12,556 nt of DNA, taken from Firmicutes bacterium UBA6226 (GTDB lineage Bacteria > Bacillota_A > Clostridia > Peptostreptococcales > Acidaminobacteraceae). The notes beneath the pieces are model-generated. The model was not told where the DNA came from. It searched no databases and saw nothing but the letters and a program-made list of their open reading frames with translations. The stretch spans positions 16,048-28,603 of the forward strand of contig DJWQ01000208.1 of assembly GCA_002441045.1 (NCBI GenBank), given 5' to 3'. The translations under genes and the position numbers were made by a program. Below, piece after piece: positions 7,981 to 12,556 of the stretch. The number at the start of each line of letters is the position of its first letter. Positions within the stretch are counted from its first letter, which is position 1.

Positions 7981-7989
7981 ATTATATCA
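7981..7989 (-). promoter_or_regulatory. Extended -10 of the deoD promoter
   Basis: On the minus strand TGATATAAT gives TG-A-TATAAT. The best -35 at 17-nt spacing is TGGCAA (8004-8009), a weak match. Start of transcription near 7974 would leave a leader of about 23 nt before the TTG start. Confidence 0.55.
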
Positions 7990-8077
7990 GATTTAAAGAC
8001 TGTTTGCCATGTAAGGTTCTCATAGCAAATAAGATAAAAGTTGTTATAATTGAGCTATTTATATGGTAACAGAACAT

Positions 8078-8101
8078 AAAAAGAGAACCCTAAGGTTCTC
8101 T
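8078..8101 (-). terminator. Intrinsic terminator of the 1410-residue activase/dehydratase gene
   Basis: On the minus strand AGAGAACC and GGTTCTCT pair perfectly (8 bp) around a TTAG loop, followed by TTTTATG. It lies about 100 nt beyond the stop codon. The intervening AT-rich 3' region (8102-8201) shows no gene or convincing structure. Confidence 0.88.
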
Positions 8102-8201
8102 AATTTAAGCAAATATTTCGCCTCTACAAATTCTAATTAAAATAGAAATTAAGCAGTAAAATTTGATGTTATTATCCATTTTATTAGAAGTCATTATAGT
8201 T

Positions 8202-11200
8202 CTATTCAATGGCATTAACCTTTTCGTGAGCAGTTGCTAGCATCAGCTTTATACGATTGATCTGATTAACTTCACTTGCACCAGGGTCATAATCTATAGC
8301 TACGATATTTGAACTAGGATAGCTGTGTTTCAATTCTTTAATCATTCCTTTTCCAGTGATGTGATTTGGCAAACATGCAAATGGTTGCATACAGACGATA
8401 TTGTCAACGCCACTATGAATTAACTCTACCATTTCAGCAGTTAAGAACCATCCTTCACCGGTTTGATTACACAGAGAGAGATGTGGTTCGGCGAGCTCAC
8501 CTAAAGCTTTGATATGTTTAGGGGGATCAAAGCGTTTACTTGATTCTAATGCTTTCACCAAAGGTTTTCTATAATATTCAATTAAACCGATCAATACTTC
8601 ACTGGTTAACCTTGCCTTCATTGAGCCCGAAAGATATTTGTTTTTCAAAACGCCATTATAAGCTGTATATGAGAAGAAGTCTACTAAGTCAGGCATGACG
8701 GCTTCAGCACCTTCACGTTCAATTAAATCGACAATATTATTATTTGCAGTTGGATGGAATTTAACTAAAATCTCTCCAACTAGTCCCACTTTTGGTTTGA
8801 TCACATCGGTTAATGGCAAGTTATCAAAATCTGTAACGATGCCACTAATCATTTTCTTAAAGGTGCTACGATCCCCTTTAATGATGGCTGCTTTACATTT
8901 TTCAACCCACATTTCATATAGTGCATTAGCAGACCCTTTTTCAAGTTCGTAAGGTCTTGTTTTGTAAAGCACACGCATGAAGAGATCGCCATATAAGATA
9001 GATTGTACTAGTTTTTCTACGACGGATTTCGTAAGTTTAAAGCCAGGATTGTCTTCAAGACCTAGAGCGTTTAATGAGATAACAGGTACATGCCCCATTT
9101 TTGCGCTTTTTAGTGCTTGTCTGATAAATGCAATATAGTTAGTTGCTCTGCATCCACCGCCAGTTTGAGAGATAATTAGCGCTGTTTTATTGAGGTCATA
9201 CTTACCAGAGTTAAGTGCCTTCATCATTTGGCCAACAACCAAAATTGATGGATAACAAGCATCATTATTAACATATCGAAGCCCTTCATCTACAGCACTA
9301 ACGTCTATAGATGGCAAGACCTCAATATTATACCCTTCAGGCTTTAATGCCGCTTCCATAAACTGAAAGTGAATTGGAGACATTTGTGGTACCAATATGG
9401 TATGTGTCTTTCTCATCTCTTCAGTGAATATAACCCGTTCTTCAGTTGCTTTAAATTCTTCAGGAATAAAGCATTGTTTATCTCTTTCGCTGATTGCAGC
9501 AATGAGTGAACGAATTCTAATTCTTATCGCACCAAGATTGTTGATTTCATCAATCTTAATCAATGTACTGATTTTGCCAGTTGCTTCCAATATTTCACGC
9601 ACTTGGTCAGAAGTTACTGCATCTAAGCCACATCCAAATGAGTTGAGTTGGACGAGTTCGATGTCCTTTCGTTTAGAGGCAAAAGTTGCCGCTGCGTAAA
9701 GTCTAGTGTGATAAACCCATTGATCGACAACGCGTAACGGACGATCGATGGCATCTAAATGTGCGATTGCATCTTCAGAAATAACGGCGAAACCATAAGA
9801 TTTGATTAACTCAGGTATGCCATGATTGATCTCAGGATCGATATGGTAAGGACGACCAGCTAAGATAATTCCTTTAATTTTATGATTCTCAATATATTGA
9901 AGTGCCAGTTCACCTTGGTGTCTGACGTCTGAACGGTATTTTTCTAAGCTTTCGTAGCCTTTGTCTATTGCAGTATAGATTTCTTCCTTTGATAGTCCCC
10001 ATGATTTAAGTTCCTCATAGACACGCTTCTTCATTCTATCAGGTGTATCAATTGGCAAGAATGGGTGATAATAATTGACATTCTTATTTCTAATATGATC
10101 CACATTCGTATGAATGGTTTCAGGGTAAGACGTTACAACCGGACAATTATAGTGATTATTTGCACCTTGATCTTCCTTCGTATTAAACGGAATACAAGGA
10201 TAAAATATTTTATCTACTTTTCGATTAATCAAGTCTTCAATATGTCCGTGGACTAGTTTTGCTGGGTAGCAAACACTTTCGGACGGAATCGTTTCCATTC
10301 CCATCTCATAAACTTTTCTTGAAGAACGAGAAGAAAGCTCTAATCTATAGCCAAGCGATGTGAAAAACGCTGCCCAGAATGGATAGTCTTCATAGATATT
10401 AAGAACTCTTGGAATTCCAACAACACCTCTTGTCGCATCTTTGCGGCTTAATACAGGATAATCGAATACTCGGTTAAGCTTATACTCATATAAGTTAGGT
10501 AAAGTGTTTTCTGCAACTTCAATTCCAGCTCCTCTTTCACATCTGTTACCAGTAATAAACTGTCTTTGATCAGAAAAATGATTAATGGTTAGCTGACAAT
10601 GGTTGGTACAGAGATTACATCTACGTGCTTCAGTAGTTGTACTAAATGCGTCTATTTGATCATTGTCTAATAATTTTGAGACATAACCCGGCTCATATCT
10701 TTCTAATGAAATCAGAGCAGAGCCAAATGCACCCATGATGCCAGAGATATCGGGACGAACCACTTCTTTTCCTGACATTTTTTCAAGTGCTCTCAGAACC
10801 GCTTCGTTATAAAAAGTACCACCCTGAACGACAATTTTTTCGCCAAGATCTTCAATTGAGCGCATTCTAATAACTTTAAAGAGCGCATTCTTAACAACTG
10901 ACATAGAAATGCCTGCAGATATATCACCAACTGTAGCGCCTTCTTTTTGTGCTTGTTTCACCCTTGAATTCATAAACACGGTACATCGTGTACCTAGATC
11001 AACAGGATTTTCAGCCATTAAACCTAATTTTGAAAAATCTTGGACTGTGTGATTGACTGAATTAGCAAACGTTTCAATAAATGAGCCACAGCCTGAAGAA
11101 CAGGCTTCATTTAACATAATAGAATGAATAACGCCATCTTGAACCTTAAGGCTTTTCATATCTTGACCACCGATGTCAAGGATGGAATCTACACCTGGCA

Positions 11201-12434
11201 AAAAGTGATCAGCACCTTTATAATGAGCTACCGTCTCAATCTCACCATGATCGATTTTTAAAGCGGCTTTAATAAGACTTTCACCATAGCCAGTAACTGT
11301 AGAATATGCAACAAATGCATCGCTTGGTATTTGACTATAAAGCGTTTTAAGTGCTGAAATAGTAGTCGATAATGGATTGCCCTCATTTGATCCATAATGG
11401 CTAAATACGAGATTTTTATTTGCATCAACAACGGCTAACTTAGTTGTTGTTGAACCAGCATCTATTCCTAAAAATAAAGGGCCTTTAGTTTCAGCTAAGA
11501 TTGCTCTATTGACCTTATGTTCGGCGTGTCTTTCTTTAAATGCATTAAAATCGGCTTCATCGATAAATAACTGATCCAAATGGCCTTCAGAGTCAGGACC
11601 TTCACAATAGATATTTGGCATTCTATCGTATATGCAATGTGGCTCGAGTGGGTCAACAGATTCTGATTGAAGTGCAGCACCTAAAGCGACGAAATATTGA
11701 GGATTATCAATAGTTACAATATCTTGTTCAGATAAATTTAGAGTTACTTCAAATCTTTTTCGTAGTTCTGGTAAGAAGGACAAAGGACCACCTAGAAATG
11801 CAACTTTTCCACGAATTGGTTTGCCACAAGCGAGTCCGCTAATCGTTTGATTGACAACCGCTTGTAAAACTGAAGCGGCGATATCTTCTTTAGAAGCACC
11901 TTCATTTAGTAAAGGCTGTACATCTGTTTTTGCAAAAACACCGCAACGTGAAGCGATTGGATAGATTTCACGATGGTTCATTGCAAGTTTATTTAAACCA
12001 TCAGCATCTGTTTTAAGTAAAGATGACATTTGGTCTATGAAAGAACCGGTTCCACCGGCACATGTTCCGTTCATTCGTTGTTCAACTGAAGTGCCGAAAT
12101 ACATAATTTTAGCATCTTCACCACCTAATTCGATGGCAACATCAGTCTGGGGCGCGAATTTTTTAATGGCTTTTGAGCAAGCGACAACTTCTTGTACAAA
12201 GCTTACACCTAAGCTTTCGGCAAGTCCTAATCCAGCAGAGCCAGTAACCATTAATTTTAATGTAGCACTTTCAAGTACATTTTTCGCATCGTCAAATAAT
12301 GCCTTGACGGTGTTCTTGACATCAGAAAAGTGACGTCTATACTCCTTAAAAATGATTTGGCGTTCTTCGTTGAGAATTACCATTTTTACAGTGGTAGAAC
12401 CAACATCGACGCCAACGTTATAAGTCTGATTCAT
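8202..12434 (-). CDS. Single-chain 2-hydroxyacyl-CoA dehydratase activase / dehydratase-like Fe-S protein
   Basis: A 1410-residue cytosolic protein built from two activase domains and two dehydratase-like domains. Activase 1 (about 5-255) has the phosphate loop [17 protein letters not shown] and cysteines C125 ([11 protein letters not shown]) and C164 ([10 protein letters not shown]). Activase 2 (about 321-580) repeats these as [19 protein letters not shown]445 ([11 protein letters not shown]) and C484 (TRCTVFMNS). A segment with C606, C609, C613 and C632 follows. The first dehydratase-like unit (about 672-985, DUF2229 type) has C722 in SVCYPAK, C747 and C935 in SFGCGLDAV. The second (about 1010-1400) has C1060 in DACYPS, C1095 in GGGCRATNY and C1354 in PFACLPNHI. 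In this superfamily ATP hydrolysis by the activase drives one electron at very low potential onto the dehydratase cluster. Full-length members are known in anaerobes, but I know of no proven substrate. GAGGTG lies at 12439-12444. Transcribed alone. Confidence 0.9.
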   Translation of the reverse strand: MNQTYNVGVDVGSTTVKMVILNEERQIIFKEYRRHFSDVKNTVKALFDDAKNVLESATLKLMVTGSAGLGLAESLGVSFVQEVVACSKAIKKFAPQTDVAIELGGEDAKIMYFGTSVEQRMNGTCAGGTGSFIDQMSSLLKTDADGLNKLAMNHREIYPIASRCGVFAKTDVQPLLNEGASKEDIAASVLQAVVNQTISGLACGKPIRGKVAFLGGPLSFLPELRKRFEVTLNLSEQDIVTIDNPQYFVALGAALQSESVDPLEPHCIYDRMPNIYCEGPDSEGHLDQLFIDEADFNAFKERHAEHKVNRAILAETKGPLFLGIDAGSTTTKLAVVDANKNLVFSHYGSNEGNPLSTTISALKTLYSQIPSDAFVAYSTVTGYGESLIKAALKIDHGEIETVAHYKGADHFLPGVDSILDIGGQDMKSLKVQDGVIHSIMLNEACSSGCGSFIETFANSVNHTVQDFSKLGLMAENPVDLGTRCTVFMNSRVKQAQKEGATVGDISAGISMSVVKNALFKVIRMRSIEDLGEKIVVQGGTFYNEAVLRALEKMSGKEVVRPDISGIMGAFGSALISLERYEPGYVSKLLDNDQIDAFSTTTEARRCNLCTNHCQLTINHFSDQRQFITGNRCERGAGIEVAENTLPNLYEYKLNRVFDYPVLSRKDATRGVVGIPRVLNIYEDYPFWAAFFTSLGYRLELSSRSSRKVYEMGMETIPSESVCYPAKLVHGHIEDLINRKVDKIFYPCIPFNTKEDQGANNHYNCPVVTSYPETIHTNVDHIRNKNVNYYHPFLPIDTPDRMKKRVYEELKSWGLSKEEIYTAIDKGYESLEKYRSDVRHQGELALQYIENHKIKGIILAGRPYHIDPEINHGIPELIKSYGFAVISEDAIAHLDAIDRPLRVVDQWVYHTRLYAAATFASKRKDIELVQLNSFGCGLDAVTSDQVREILEATGKISTLIKIDEINNLGAIRIRIRSLIAAISERDKQCFIPEEFKATEERVIFTEEMRKTHTILVPQMSPIHFQFMEAALKPEGYNIEVLPSIDVSAVDEGLRYVNNDACYPSILVVGQMMKALNSGKYDLNKTALIISQTGGGCRATNYIAFIRQALKSAKMGHVPVISLNALGLEDNPGFKLTKSVVEKLVQSILYGDLFMRVLYKTRPYELEKGSANALYEMWVEKCKAAIIKGDRSTFKKMISGIVTDFDNLPLTDVIKPKVGLVGEILVKFHPTANNNIVDLIEREGAEAVMPDLVDFFSYTAYNGVLKNKYLSGSMKARLTSEVLIGLIEYYRKPLVKALESSKRFDPPKHIKALGELAEPHLSLCNQTGEGWFLTAEMVELIHSGVDNIVCMQPFACLPNHITGKGMIKELKHSYPSSNIVAIDYDPGASEVNQINRIKLMLATAHEKVNAIE

Positions 12435-12438
12435 ATGA

Positions 12439-12444
12439 CACCTC
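12439..12444 (-). promoter_or_regulatory. Ribosome binding site of the 1410-residue gene
   Basis: GAGGTG on the minus strand, 4 nt before the ATG at 12434 (6 nt from its GAGG core). It supports the start, which lies six codons before the phosphate loop of the first activase domain. Confidence 0.7.
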
Positions 12445-12482
12445 GGTCAAAAAGAGTATTTTTTAATTTCAAACTAATATCT

Positions 12483-12490
12483 ATTATAAT
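12483..12490. promoter_or_regulatory. Shared palindromic -10 for divergent promoters
   Basis: ATTATAAT reads TATAAT on both strands (12488-12483 minus, 12485-12490 plus). On the minus strand it lies 49 nt before the start of the 1410-residue gene. No convincing -35 is visible on either side in this very AT-rich stretch. Confidence 0.4.
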
Positions 12491-12544
12491 ACTTTTTGTT
12501 TAAAATAAAATAGCTAAAATATTAAAATTAGGAAAAGAAAAGAC

Positions 12545-12556
12545 ATGAATTTTAAA
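12545..12556 (+). CDS. Possible first codons of a divergent gene cut by the window edge
   Basis: ATG AAT TTT AAA (M-N-F-K) runs to the last base. A purine-rich stretch with AGGA (12530-12533) lies upstream at slightly long spacing (11 nt), and a plus-strand TATAAT is at 12485-12490. Four codons cannot establish a gene, so this is only a candidate. Confidence 0.22.

Noticed and set aside
8063..8140. 25-codon plus-strand frame (starts M-V-T-E-H) after an orphan -10
   Set aside because: No ribosome site, and it runs straight through the terminator hairpin at 8082-8101, whose perfect arms explain the sequence better.
11495..11680. 61-codon minus-strand frame inside the large gene in another phase
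   Set aside because: It overlaps the linker between the activase domains, which is intact in the main frame; no ribosome site and no sign of a frameshift.
12037..12333. 98-codon plus-strand open frame opposite the first activase domain
   Set aside because: Fully antisense to a strongly conserved domain, and its sequence resembles no family; treated as a shadow like the other antisense frames in this gene.

Overview
The window is AT-rich (about two-thirds A+T by eye) with strong AGGAGG-type ribosome sites, extended -10 promoters, TTG starts next to strong Shine-Dalgarno sequences, and a Bacillus/Clostridium-type LexA box (CGAAC-N4-GTTC). Gene content (single-chain activase/dehydratase Fe-S enzyme, CBS-containing Mn pyrophosphatase, anaerobe-type glutamate dehydrogenase) points to an anaerobic, amino-acid-fermenting Firmicute of class Clostridia. 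A genus such as Fusibacter or a relative is only a guess. I see no mobile element, CRISPR array, tRNA, rRNA or frameshift. Coding is dense, and the longest gene-free stretch is about 250 bases.

Layout. Bases 1-120 hold two hairpins that look like converging terminators. Bases 122-1356 form a divergent SOS module: a yneA-type LysM/membrane cell-division suppressor on the minus strand and lexA on the plus strand. They share an intergenic control region with three LexA boxes about 30 bp apart. Bases 1559-2896 encode an NADP-type glutamate dehydrogenase on the plus strand. A long perfect palindrome (2914-2946) separates it from the convergent minus-strand genes and can terminate both.

Bases 2988-7145 are a likely three-gene minus-strand operon, transcribed from the right: a CBS/DRTGG-regulated manganese pyrophosphatase, a PLP enzyme of the YnbB ('methionine gamma-lyase-like' / 'aluminium resistance') family, and a short malic enzyme. 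Bases 7244-7951 are deoD (purine nucleoside phosphorylase), with its own promoter and terminator.

Bases 8202-12434 encode one 1410-residue protein: two ATP-dependent activase domains followed by two dehydratase-like Fe-S domains, each pair apparently an internal duplication. The right edge may contain the first codons of a divergent gene.

How the genes fit together. The left part is SOS control of division. The rest is central carbon, nitrogen and nucleotide metabolism of a fermenter: glutamate/2-oxoglutarate, malate/pyruvate, pyrophosphate hydrolysis and purine salvage. The large protein belongs to a family that performs low-potential, ATP-gated electron transfer. Its substrate is unknown and it is the most interesting item here. 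Second is the compact LexA operator array, which shows that the yneA start must be 22 codons downstream of the longest reading frame.
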